Part shown: in pieces, positions 1-8,461 of the stretch
Layout: each line of letters opens with the position of its first letter
How positions within the stretch are numbered: position 1 is the first letter of the stretch
NCBI RefSeq assembly: GCF_004770265.1
Contig: NZ_RQGQ01000016.1
Location: 434,001 to 498,000 of the forward strand
Source: Leptospira congkakensis
GTDB lineage: Bacteria; Spirochaetota; Leptospiria; Leptospirales; Leptospiraceae
Length of the DNA: 64,000 nucleotides
Reading direction: 5' to 3'
The notes under the pieces: model-generated
Seen by the model: only the letters and a program-made list of their open reading frames with translations
Told to the model about the DNA's origin: nothing
The model's database searches: none
Program-made: the position numbers and the translations under genes

Positions 1-69
1 TGTATAAGTTTGGGCACTTAGGGATCCCGCTAAGAGGAAGGCTGTGATTGTGGCTAGAATGGTTCGCAT
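1..69 (-). CDS. N-terminus of an exported protein (cut by window edge)
   Basis: The minus strand from 69 down to 1 reads 23 codons without a stop, beginning MRTILATITAFLLAGSLSAQ. This is a textbook Sec signal peptide: one Arg near the start, a hydrophobic core, and a small-residue cleavage site (SLSA before Gln). The rest of the gene lies outside the window, so the mature product cannot be named. The upstream side (70-214) has no gene. A purine-rich stretch precedes the ATG on the minus strand. Only the signal peptide is supported. Confidence 0.6.
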   Translation of the reverse strand, partial: MRTILATITAFLLAGSLSAQTYT

Positions 70-177
70 ATTTTTTCCTATTTCTGAACGTGTGTTCTCT
101 TTGTTTTATAAGTTTGGCAAAAGATTGACAAGAAATTTTTTGCCAGGTTTAGACAAATTTTTAACATAAATTTGCCA

Positions 178-198
178 TTGTCAGGGTTTCTCTGACAA
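178..198. promoter_or_regulatory. Inverted repeat between two minus-strand genes
   Basis: TTGTCAG (178-184) and CTGACAA (192-198) form a perfect 7-bp inverted repeat with a 7-base spacer. It lies between the 3' end of the histidine kinase gene and the start of the exported protein at 69. No T-run follows on the minus strand, so it is a weak terminator candidate; an operator for the downstream gene is equally possible. Confidence 0.3.
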
Positions 199-214
199 GA
201 CTAGGGCTAGTTTC

Positions 215-2656
215 CTAGGATTTTGCTAGGGGGATGCGGATGGAGAAGAGGGTTTTTCCGGGATCACTTTCCACATGGATGCTTCCATTGTGGTTTTGGA
301 TGATTTTTTGTACAATGGAGAGGCCGAGACCAGTTCCCATTCCGAGTTCTTTTGTCGTAAAAAAGGGTTCAAAGATCCGAGGTAAGATCTCTGCAGAGAT
401 TCCTTTCCCATTGTCTTCTATGGTGATGAGAGCTTCCTCCAGTTCCTCTCCCAAAAAGATGCGGATTTTCCCACCTTCTTTAGGACAGGCTTGGATGGAA
501 TTGTAGATCAAGTTTGTCCAAACTTGTACGAGTTCGTCGGCGTGCCCAAGGACCACTGGGTCTCCGCTGATTTTCCAATCAATTTCAATATTCTGTTTCC
601 AACTTGTAGAATACATGGAAAGAACCGACTCGATACCTTCTTTTAAAGAAAGGCGTTTTTGGGAATCACGGGGTCCAGAGTAGGAATGGTGTTTGAGAGC
701 AAAAACAATTTTAGAAGCTCTTTCCACAGCGGTTTCAATAATTCCTAAGTGGAATCCGATCACAAAATCATTCAGCTTCGATTGGAATATATTTCTTCCT
801 TCTTCTGAATCAAAAAGACTTTGGTATTCTTCCGGAACTACTTCCATCTTAAAATCAAAACAAGTATCAGCAAGTGAGATGGGATCTGAAATTGATTTGG
901 ATTTAAAAAATGCGATGAGTTCCTTTTTTCTTTTGAACCTCGAAGTGACTTCAGAACGTTTTTGGATTGTAAATTCTGAAATGAATTTGTCAGCTAAAAG
1001 GTCTTCTTCTGTTTTGTTCTGGTTGGTTCCAAAACTTTGGCCATCTTTGATGAATTGAATGCTTCCTTTAATGGCTGCTAGTGGGTTGTTGATTTCGTGA
1101 GCTACACTTGCGGCAATTTTCCCCAGAGTGGACATTCTCTCAGCTTGTAAAAGTTGTTCTTGGGTTTCTTTTAGTTCTAAGATGGTTTGGTTTAGTGATT
1201 CGGTTCGTTCTTTAATTTTTTGTTCTAATTGTAATCTAGCATCGCGGACGATGGATATCATTTCATTGAAACTATTTGATAATTCGCCAATTTCATCTCT
1301 ACTGGATACTTTTACGGTAACAAATAAATCACCGGCTTGCATTTTTCTAATTCCCGCTAGTAACCTTGTCAAAGGGTAAACTATACTTGTTTTATGTAAT
1401 ACTGGATACAACATAAAGATAGTAAATAAAGAGAATAATAGTGTTACTATAAGCCAAACTACAGTTTGGTGGACCATGTTTCTGTATTCAATATAAGGAA
1501 TGGCGATAAAATAATGATGGTTTTTAGCATGGAAATCTGAAGTCCAATATATCCCGCTAGGTTCGTCAGAAAAAGATTCTAATTTGAAGGATTCAAAAGT
1601 TGCAGGCCGTTTTTGGATTTGTTTTATGTATTCTTTTGTGAAATCAGTTTTATTAATGCGAAAGTTTTGATCTTGGATGTCGATGACCAACTCAGAAAGA
1701 TATACGAATGGGTAAGTTGCTCCTAATTCTAATTGTGTTTTGATACTATGTTTTTCGCGACTCATTTCATTTTGGAAATCTACGCGGAATCGATTGAATA
1801 AAAAATTGGCAACAATCGAAAGTATTAAATATAAAACAGTTAGATTGAAGGTCATGATTTTGAATCCAACAGTTGAAGGAATTGTTTCTTGGTTCAAAGA
1901 AACCAAAACCAGAATGGTCATGATAATGATTGTTAGGTTGGTGAGTAAAAAAAGAAAGGTTGGTTTACTGAAGTAATGTAGATCCACTAAAATATCCGCA
2001 AATGCCATAGAAAGAATTCCAAGGATGGCGATAAGAAAACCAGCCGTGTTTCTTTTTTTAATTCCTTGGAAACGAAATAACTTGGCAGTGAGGACTGTGA
2101 TCGTATTCCCAAGGATCAAACACAAAACACCTGCGATGGATAGAATCGATAGTTGGACAATGGTTGTTTGGCCATGTTGGTCTGGAACGTAAAATTCCAT
2201 TTTGGGATCAAAATGAATTTCTCGATAAAAAAATCCGGTTCCATTGGCAAGGATGGCAAGGCTCGCGAGTAAAATATGGATCCGAAAACTCCAATCCTTC
2301 CATCTGGGAAAACTATTCCCTTGAAACCCGAAAGCAAGCTGCGAAGCAGAAACTCCTAAAATCAAAATGACAGGGTTCTTTAAAAAAACGAAAACATAGG
2401 CCGTCCACGGAGCCACAAAAGAATTACAAATCGACCAGGCCACTGACCAGAAAAAAAGACAGAATAGGGGGACAAGTAGTCCTCGAAAGGTGGGGGTTAG
2501 GTCCTCCTTTCGCGACATAAAATAGACAAAGGCTATTCCACTCACCAAACAGAGGCCAAAATAGAAGAAACTATAGAGATTGAGTAAGGGAGCCAAGCAA
2601 TCCAGGTATCCACGATCTTTGACTTTAGGCAAGCATTTGATTTTTCCTGGGGACAT
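215..2656 (-). CDS. Multi-TM sensor histidine kinase with HAMP domain
   Basis: Membrane sensor kinase of 813 residues. About eight hydrophobic segments fill residues 20-290, a roughly 100-residue probably extracytoplasmic segment follows (295-393), then a ninth TM helix (396-420). A HAMP-like region (about 420-475) and coiled coil lead to the H-box SVAHEINNPL with phospho-acceptor His520. The ATPase domain has the N-box Asn719, G1 DNGKG at 748-752 and G2 GTGLGL at 774-779. Unusually, about 100 residues (roughly 540-640) separate the H-box helix from the second dimerisation helix, far more than the usual HisKA spacing. No response regulator is adjacent, so the partner is unknown. The gene is divergent from the lytic transglycosylase at 2758, and the shared intergenic region carries two palindromic repeats. 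No strong ribosome-binding site precedes the ATG. Confidence 0.93.
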   Translation of the reverse strand: MSPGKIKCLPKVKDRGYLDCLAPLLNLYSFFYFGLCLVSGIAFVYFMSRKEDLTPTFRGLLVPLFCLFFWSVAWSICNSFVAPWTAYVFVFLKNPVILILGVSASQLAFGFQGNSFPRWKDWSFRIHILLASLAILANGTGFFYREIHFDPKMEFYVPDQHGQTTIVQLSILSIAGVLCLILGNTITVLTAKLFRFQGIKKRNTAGFLIAILGILSMAFADILVDLHYFSKPTFLFLLTNLTIIIMTILVLVSLNQETIPSTVGFKIMTFNLTVLYLILSIVANFLFNRFRVDFQNEMSREKHSIKTQLELGATYPFVYLSELVIDIQDQNFRINKTDFTKEYIKQIQKRPATFESFKLESFSDEPSGIYWTSDFHAKNHHYFIAIPYIEYRNMVHQTVVWLIVTLLFSLFTIFMLYPVLHKTSIVYPLTRLLAGIRKMQAGDLFVTVKVSSRDEIGELSNSFNEMISIVRDARLQLEQKIKERTESLNQTILELKETQEQLLQAERMSTLGKIAASVAHEINNPLAAIKGSIQFIKDGQSFGTNQNKTEEDLLADKFISEFTIQKRSEVTSRFKRKKELIAFFKSKSISDPISLADTCFDFKMEVVPEEYQSLFDSEEGRNIFQSKLNDFVIGFHLGIIETAVERASKIVFALKHHSYSGPRDSQKRLSLKEGIESVLSMYSTSWKQNIEIDWKISGDPVVLGHADELVQVWTNLIYNSIQACPKEGGKIRIFLGEELEEALITIEDNGKGISAEILPRIFEPFFTTKELGMGTGLGLSIVQKIIQNHNGSIHVESDPGKTLFSIRIPLAKS

Positions 2657-2662
2657 CCACTA

Positions 2663-2734
2663 GTGCGGTGCACAAAAATTGGATTGTCCAGAAAAGGGCT
2701 CGGGAAATCATGGACTTATTGTGCGATGCACAAA
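2663..2734. promoter_or_regulatory. Paired palindromic repeats in a divergent promoter region
   Basis: Two near-identical 14-mers, GTGCGGTGCACAAA at 2663-2676 and GTGCGATGCACAAA at 2721-2734, lie 58 bases apart in the same orientation between the divergent kinase and transglycosylase genes. Each contains the palindrome GTGC-N3-GCAC. The arrangement suggests two sites for one dimeric regulator controlling one or both genes. The regulator is unknown. The repeats also bear on the transglycosylase start, because a start at 2668 would make them coding. Confidence 0.4.
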
Positions 2735-2757
2735 TGAAGTCTGCCAAAGAGGACCAA

Positions 2758-3411
2758 ATGCGAAAATCTAAATCGATCACCAAAATTCTAGGGACAAGCT
2801 TCCTTATCCTAATTTTCCTAATGGAATCTTATGGGAAAATCAGCTCAGCCGGCTATAACGCAAATGACCTTTCCAAAAGGAAATTAGAGGTCTATTTAGC
2901 CAAACACAGGCCTGGACTTTCTTCTCTGGAACGAAAGGAACTTGTTTCCGTCATGGAAAGGGCATCCTACAATCTCCGTTTGCCTATTGGGAACAAACAG
3001 GAACGTTTTGATAAACTTGGATTTTTAGTGGGTCTGATCCATACCGAATCTCAGTTCCACAAAAAAGCAAAATCACATAAAGGGGCACTGGGCCTTATGC
3101 AAGTGATGCCTGCAACAGCGAAGTGGCTTGCCGCAAAAGAAGGTATTCCTTACCAATCCGCAAAAGACTTATATGATCCAGAAATCAATTTGCAGATCGG
3201 TGTTTTGTATATGAACTATTTGATGGAACGAACGGATTCTGTAGAGGCTGCATTGTTATCTTATAATGCAGGACTTGGTGGTTATAAACGATTTGGAGGC
3301 ATTCCAGAGTATTCAAAGTCAGTGTTCAGATACTATGAAGATTGGAAATCAATACAAATTCCTACGCAAGGTTTGATTTCTGAATCGGTTGCAAGTCTTC
3401 TTTCTATTTAA
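2758..3411 (+). CDS. Lytic transglycosylase (SLT domain), exported
   Basis: Cleaves the MurNAc-GlcNAc bond of peptidoglycan with anhydro-sugar formation (family knowledge for the Slt/GH23 fold). I chose the ATG at 2758, giving 217 residues, because AGAGG lies 6 bases upstream and the product then begins with a good signal peptide (MRKSKSITKILGTSFLILIF). An upstream in-frame start at 2668 would add a charged leader and run through the palindromic repeats. The catalytic Glu is in GLIHTESQF, followed by the SLT motifs GALGLMQVMPAT and SYNAG. The C-terminus is short, with no LysM. It is divergent from the histidine kinase, so it may be a target of that kinase, but this is only inference. Confidence 0.9.
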   Translation: MRKSKSITKILGTSFLILIFLMESYGKISSAGYNANDLSKRKLEVYLAKHRPGLSSLERKELVSVMERASYNLRLPIGNKQERFDKLGFLVGLIHTESQFHKKAKSHKGALGLMQVMPATAKWLAAKEGIPYQSAKDLYDPEINLQIGVLYMNYLMERTDSVEAALLSYNAGLGGYKRFGGIPEYSKSVFRYYEDWKSIQIPTQGLISESVASLLSI

Positions 3412-3481
3412 ATTTTACTTTACATAGTTCCAAAACAAGCAAGGCTCTTATCCGTTTTATAAACAAAAAGGATGGGAGCGT

Positions 3482-4684
3482 ATGGATTTAATTCGTAGAT
3501 ACGGCGTGTATCTAGCAGTTGTTATATTGGTCGTAGTTGGCCTTATCTTCTATATTTCAAAGGATAATTCCGGTTCTGATCAAGATGCTAGTGAAAAAGC
3601 CAGACAAGAACGGATGGCAAGAAACTCAGATCCAACACAAGGTGATGATGTTTCTGGAAATGGATCCGACGGTTCTGGTGGAATCCCAGATGATGGCGCC
3701 ACTCCCGAATATATTTTAGAAAAATATTTAGAATGGGCGGAATACCCTCCATTTTCAAGACCAATGTCTATTCTGAATCATGATTTAGCTTTTCCGTTTA
3801 TTATCGAAAATTCTCCAGACTATTCCATTGATCCAAAAACGAACGAACCAACAGGATACGTATGTTTGTTCCAACCAAAAACTTGGGCGGTGATTGGTAA
3901 CAAAGACATGATGTATGTAACATTAGAATGTCGTGATAAAGCAAGAAATCGTGTTAAGGTCTCTATCGATTCTCACCAAGTATTTAAAGAGTGGGAAGGA
4001 CAAAGATTTGGTGTTGTCAGTGCTTCAGTGAATGACAATGGAACTGATGGTGACCAAACTCGTGGTGATAACATTTTTACTTTCTCATGGAAACCTCAAA
4101 AAGCAGATTGGGGACAAATGTCTCTTGTTGCTGAAATCACTTACGGCCCAGAAAATTTAAAAACAACTCTCACTTCTAGTTTTTTTTCCAGCCCATCAAT
4201 TCCGGCAGAATTTAATGGAGTGTTTTCTGATTCCTTACAAGATGGATCACTCATTGTCCGCGCTGTAGTGAATGTTTATAAAAAAGGAAAATATCATTTA
4301 GAGGCTAATTTAAAGGACGAAAAGAATGGTGAATATATCGCCTATTCTGTGTATGATGGTGATTTGGTTTCTGGTTCTAACGAAGTTGAATTTACTTTTT
4401 ATGGTAAAATCCTGCGTGATAAAGATTTAGACGGTCCCTACTTGGCTACATCCTTTCGAGGTCACCGTGTGAATTTACCAATTGATCCGGAATGGTTCAA
4501 CCAAGGTGCGGAAGGACTTAGAAAAATTCAAGCGGCCAAAACAACAGAACCGGATCGTGAACTTGTGATTCCTTATAAAGATGAATACAAAACAAAATAT
4601 TATAAGGTGGAATCCTTCTCGAATGCAGCTTGGGATTCGGCAGACAAACAAAATCGCATTCGTCAAATCAAATCATTACAATAA
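3482..4684 (+). CDS. Membrane-anchored envelope protein of unknown function
   Basis: 400 residues. One N-terminal TM or uncleaved signal segment (about residues 9-26, YLAVVILVVVGLIFYI) is followed by a Ser/Gly/Asp-rich linker (about 30-70). A predicted extracytoplasmic region then shows alternating beta-type segments and several Asn/Asp-Gly turns, such as NDNGTDGD. The overall look is of one or two Ig-like beta-sandwich domains. I do not recognise a named family. The RBS GGATGGGAG precedes the ATG by a few bases. The penicillin-acylase gene starts only 3 bases after its stop, so the two are almost certainly co-transcribed. Confidence 0.8.
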   Translation: MDLIRRYGVYLAVVILVVVGLIFYISKDNSGSDQDASEKARQERMARNSDPTQGDDVSGNGSDGSGGIPDDGATPEYILEKYLEWAEYPPFSRPMSILNHDLAFPFIIENSPDYSIDPKTNEPTGYVCLFQPKTWAVIGNKDMMYVTLECRDKARNRVKVSIDSHQVFKEWEGQRFGVVSASVNDNGTDGDQTRGDNIFTFSWKPQKADWGQMSLVAEITYGPENLKTTLTSSFFSSPSIPAEFNGVFSDSLQDGSLIVRAVVNVYKKGKYHLEANLKDEKNGEYIAYSVYDGDLVSGSNEVEFTFYGKILRDKDLDGPYLATSFRGHRVNLPIDPEWFNQGAEGLRKIQAAKTTEPDRELVIPYKDEYKTKYYKVESFSNAAWDSADKQNRIRQIKSLQ

Positions 4685-4687
4685 ACT

Positions 4688-7207
4688 ATGTTAGAAAAAA
4701 CTAAAAAATTCATTAGAAAGAGACCGTTTGTAAGTCTCTTTTTGTTTTTCATCCTAACTCTTCCTGTATCGTTACATTTTTTGTTTTGGGGACTTGTTTC
4801 ACTCAAAGCGCCAAAATACAGTGGAGAAATTGTTTCTGAGAAATTGACTTCTTCTGTAACAGTGATCCGAGACGAAGCGGGGATTCCGCATATTGTTGCT
4901 GGGGATGCAAAATCCGCCTACTTTGCGCTAGGTTATACCATGGCCCAAGATCGGATTTTCCAAATGGAATTACAAAGAAGGATCGGGAAAGGGGAACTCA
5001 CTGAAATTTTTGGTGAAAAACTCATTCCTACAGATCAGTTTTTAAAGTCCCTTCTTTTGAAAAAAACCGCAGAAGAATATGCAAACCAAAAGGAACATAT
5101 TCATCCTGAGGCTTGGAACCAACTAGACTGGTTTTTGGATGGGGTGAATCATTTTCTTACCGAGGACAATTTACCCATCGAATATACCATTCTTGGAATC
5201 AAACCAAAACCTTTTGATCGAGTGGATGCTATTTCCTTCTTATTTTATATGGGATTTTCTTTTGCAGAAGGGATCAAATCGGACAGTTTGTACACAATTT
5301 TGGAATCCGAGTTGAAAGGTCGTTCTGCAAGTGAACTTTTTCCAAGGTATGATTTTGAAACCAATGCTACCATTTTGGAAACACAGCCGGGAGTGCGTCA
5401 GCTAGCGGATATTAAAGGCTCTAAAGACTTAAATCCAATCCAAAAACAAAATCAAATTCAGAACCAATTACAAAAACCGGATAAACAAAATCTTACAAAT
5501 GGGAAAGACGTTCTCAATTTAAAACAACTTGTATCTTTTGTGAATGGGCTCCAGTTGCCAATTGAACCTTTAGAAGGAAGTAATTCTTGGGTTGTGGCAC
5601 CGAGTCGTTCAGAAAGTGGTGGAGCAGTCCTTGCTAACGATCCGCACATTGCTCTTTCCAATCCTGGTGCTTGGTATGAGGCGTATATCGAATATCCTGG
5701 ATATGAAAACTATGGATACTTTCTTTCCATCATTCCTTTTCCACTCATTGCCCATAACAGAGACAAAGCATGGGGACTCACTATGTTGGAACAAGATGAT
5801 GTGAATTTGTATTTAGAAACCATTGAAGCTGGGAAATTTAAAACAGGAACTGGTTGGAAAGATTTAACCTATTACCGAGATAACATTCGCATGAAGGATG
5901 GAAAAGAAATCCCTTTTGAAGTAGGGATTACAAACCACGGCCCACTCATCACCGAACATATCAAGGGTTATGCGGGAAGGCCTGTGAGTTTGTATTGGGC
6001 CCACCACCATTTAGAAAATCCTTTACTCGATGTTCTTTTCCAAATGGGAAAATCAAAATCGTTCGCAGAACTTGATTCTGCATCTTCTATGATTGGGGCT
6101 CCTGGTCTTAATTTTAGTTATGCGGATAAAAATGGAAACATTGCTTATTATGCAGTGGGAAGATTCCCCATTTTAAAATCAGGAAATTCGCGTAAAATTT
6201 TAGAAGGTTCTACGGGGGCAAACGATGTTACGGGTTATCTTCCTGCGAAGAACAATCCAAAGATCATCAATCCGAAAAATGGAATCATTGTGACTGCCAA
6301 TAACCAAGTATCCAAATCCATACCGGGGCTTGGAAAACCAGAAGGCAACTGGCAACCACCAGATCGTTTTCAAAGGTTAGTTGGGATTTTAGAAACAAAA
6401 GAAAAATGGAGTTTGGAAGAACTAGCTTCTATCCAAAATGATACAGTTTCTTCTTTTGCTCCAGAGTATTTGGATCTTGTTTTGTCTTCTGTGAAAGATG
6501 TTAAAACTCCTAATGGAAAAAAAGTTCTTTCGAAATTAAAAAGTTGGAACTTTGAACATTTTCCTGAATCACAAGGTGCTGCTGTTTATGATGTATTCTT
6601 TTACATTACCCTTCGGGAGCTGCTCATTGATGAATTGGGACCCACCAATTTTGAGTTATACGGAGATATGGCTGAATATTGGAATGCCTATCGTCGGTTT
6701 GTTCGGAATCCAGATTCACAATTTTGGGATGATTTACGAACGGAAGGGGTAATTGAATCTAGGGAAGATATTTTCAAAAGATCTATTGAGGAAACAGGAA
6801 GGTATTTAGAATCCCATCTTTCTGCATCCCCGAGCCTTTGGACATGGAAAAATTTGTATAAAATCAAACATCCACATCCACTTGGAGTTTTGCCTCTTAT
6901 CGGTGGGATATTCAATATTGGGCCACTTCCTTCTGCCGGTGGTACCGAGGTTGTGAACAACTTAAAATACAAATTGATGAAAGAAGATTGGACTGCTTTT
7001 GCTGGGCCTTCGAAAAGACGAGTGATTGATTATGGTCGTTTTGAAGAGTCAGTGACCCAACTTCCCATTGGTAATAGTGGAAATCTTGCGAGTCCCTTTT
7101 ATGGAAACTTGGTAGATGATTATATCAATGGAGTGCATCGAAAAATCTTATATTCGAAAGAACAAGTGGGCACAGGTAAATACCACTTGGAATTTCGCCC
7201 CCGCTAA
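4688..7207 (+). CDS. Penicillin acylase family (S45) Ntn hydrolase
   Basis: 839 residues, the usual length of an S45 precursor. Such enzymes cleave themselves into alpha and beta chains and hydrolyse amide bonds of penicillins, acyl-homoserine lactones or other acyl amides; the substrate here cannot be told. An N-terminal TM or signal segment lies at about residues 14-37. The probable nucleophile is Ser298 in GSNSWVV, which would become the first residue of the beta chain. The family motif NDPH follows at 317-320. The linker just before Ser298 (about 240-290) is Gln/Asn/Lys-rich and fits the removed spacer. It is probably periplasmic. It follows the upstream envelope gene by 3 bases, and a terminator lies just downstream. 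Confidence 0.93.
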   Translation: MLEKTKKFIRKRPFVSLFLFFILTLPVSLHFLFWGLVSLKAPKYSGEIVSEKLTSSVTVIRDEAGIPHIVAGDAKSAYFALGYTMAQDRIFQMELQRRIGKGELTEIFGEKLIPTDQFLKSLLLKKTAEEYANQKEHIHPEAWNQLDWFLDGVNHFLTEDNLPIEYTILGIKPKPFDRVDAISFLFYMGFSFAEGIKSDSLYTILESELKGRSASELFPRYDFETNATILETQPGVRQLADIKGSKDLNPIQKQNQIQNQLQKPDKQNLTNGKDVLNLKQLVSFVNGLQLPIEPLEGSNSWVVAPSRSESGGAVLANDPHIALSNPGAWYEAYIEYPGYENYGYFLSIIPFPLIAHNRDKAWGLTMLEQDDVNLYLETIEAGKFKTGTGWKDLTYYRDNIRMKDGKEIPFEVGITNHGPLITEHIKGYAGRPVSLYWAHHHLENPLLDVLFQMGKSKSFAELDSASSMIGAPGLNFSYADKNGNIAYYAVGRFPILKSGNSRKILEGSTGANDVTGYLPAKNNPKIINPKNGIIVTANNQVSKSIPGLGKPEGNWQPPDRFQRLVGILETKEKWSLEELASIQNDTVSSFAPEYLDLVLSSVKDVKTPNGKKVLSKLKSWNFEHFPESQGAAVYDVFFYITLRELLIDELGPTNFELYGDMAEYWNAYRRFVRNPDSQFWDDLRTEGVIESREDIFKRSIEETGRYLESHLSASPSLWTWKNLYKIKHPHPLGVLPLIGGIFNIGPLPSAGGTEVVNNLKYKLMKEDWTAFAGPSKRRVIDYGRFEESVTQLPIGNSGNLASPFYGNLVDDYINGVHRKILYSKEQVGTGKYHLEFRPR

Positions 7208-7216
7208 ATTCTAAAA

Positions 7217-7252
7217 AATTCCCCACAGGAACTGTGGGGATCTCTCTTTTTC
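7217..7252 (+). terminator. Rho-independent terminator after the acylase gene
   Basis: CCCCACAG (7221-7228) pairs perfectly with CTGTGGGG (7232-7239) around a GAA loop, and a T-rich tract follows. It lies 13 bases after the acylase stop codon and closes the two-gene unit. Confidence 0.85.
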
Positions 7253-7291
7253 TACTCCGAAAGATTCAATTCCAGCCGATCCTTAAAACAG

Positions 7292-8461
7292 ATGTTCCGT
7301 TCCTTCCTCCTCACTTTATTTTTTGTAACGGCAACTTTTGCCCAATCCTCAACGGACAGGTTAGCTTTTGCTTTTCGGAGCCAAGCTTCTCTTGATCCCT
7401 TACGAATGATCGTTGTAGGTGAGGTTGTGGGAATTGAAAAGGCCAGCTATTATGAAGTAGATACACTATCTCAAGAGTTAGAAGTGGATACAAGACCGGA
7501 TACGGTCACAATCAAAGTAGCAGATCCCAAAGGAATTCGTTTAGGCCAAACCTTGTATCTTTTGGAAAAAAACCAAGACCACAAAACCTTCCGTGATGGA
7601 AATATTGTGGGGATGATCACTGTAAAATCCGTTTACCAAACTACATTTTTTGGATGGCAGGTTCGTGGGGAAGGATACTTACGACTCATTGAAGATCGTC
7701 CCGTAACCGCTGCAAGATTATTAGATACTACTAAATACGATGAAGCCTTTATGGCAAAAAAGAAAGGGGATCATTATTTTGCCAAAGGGCAAATGGATGA
7801 AGCTCTTCGAATGTACAAACATTCTGTTTCTCTTGACCAGGGATCACCTGATTCTCATTATGCGCTTGGTAAAGCCCATTGGAAAGATGGCGAAGGATAT
7901 GTGTCCACTGCTTTCGAATATTCAATGGCCTGGAAAAACAGGGAACGATTTTCCAATGCACAAGAAAGGTTATTATTTCTAGTAGATTATTTAAGATTTT
8001 TGACTTTCTATTTTAAAGTAGAAGGAAAAGAAAATAAAAAACAATTGGATCTAATGCCACAAGTGGCCAAAGAAGCAAGAAACCTGTATCCAAAAAACTA
8101 TGAAGTTTGGTTGTATAGTTTTGAAACTTCCTTTTTAAATCTTCTTCATACGAATATGGCTGATACCAGTACCGGTGTGGATGGTCGTAAAAAAAGAGAA
8201 GAGTGGGCAGAACGTTCGGAAGAGTATCTAAAAAAAGCCTACTCACTCAGAAAATCTGATTATTATCTACACAAACTAGCTTGTGAGTTCTATCATTTAA
8301 AGTGGAAAGAAACAAGAGGTTCTACTAAAGAATCTGAATATAGAACTAAACTAGTAGAACATGGAAAATTGTTACGCCTCTATTATACAGGGGAAACAAC
8401 TTTGTCTGAAGATCTTCTCAATGCGATTCGGCTGGCAGAAAAACAATCTGGATCATTCTGA
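7292..8461 (+). CDS. Exported TPR-repeat protein
   Basis: 389 residues with a Sec signal peptide (MFRSFLLTLFFVTATFAQSS). Residues about 25-150 look like a beta-rich domain of unknown type (LRMIVVGEVVGIEKASYYEV). From about 155 onward there are TPR-like helix pairs, the clearest being AKGQMDEALRMYKHSV and GSPDSHYALGKAHWKDG. It is likely periplasmic and a protein-interaction scaffold; no enzymatic motif is visible. It is monocistronic by appearance, with a terminator upstream. Its 3' end overlaps the convergent PilZ-domain gene by 9 bases. Confidence 0.8.
   Translation: MFRSFLLTLFFVTATFAQSSTDRLAFAFRSQASLDPLRMIVVGEVVGIEKASYYEVDTLSQELEVDTRPDTVTIKVADPKGIRLGQTLYLLEKNQDHKTFRDGNIVGMITVKSVYQTTFFGWQVRGEGYLRLIEDRPVTAARLLDTTKYDEAFMAKKKGDHYFAKGQMDEALRMYKHSVSLDQGSPDSHYALGKAHWKDGEGYVSTAFEYSMAWKNRERFSNAQERLLFLVDYLRFLTFYFKVEGKENKKQLDLMPQVAKEARNLYPKNYEVWLYSFETSFLNLLHTNMADTSTGVDGRKKREEWAERSEEYLKKAYSLRKSDYYLHKLACEFYHLKWKETRGSTKESEYRTKLVEHGKLLRLYYTGETTLSEDLLNAIRLAEKQSGSF

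Noticed and set aside
125..130. TTGACA as a -35 element near the left edge
   Set aside because: On the plus strand nothing downstream is transcribed in that direction: both flanking genes run on the minus strand.
2668..2757. Upstream start for the lytic transglycosylase
   Set aside because: It would place a charged leader before the signal peptide and make the palindromic repeats coding; the ATG at 2758 has a good RBS.
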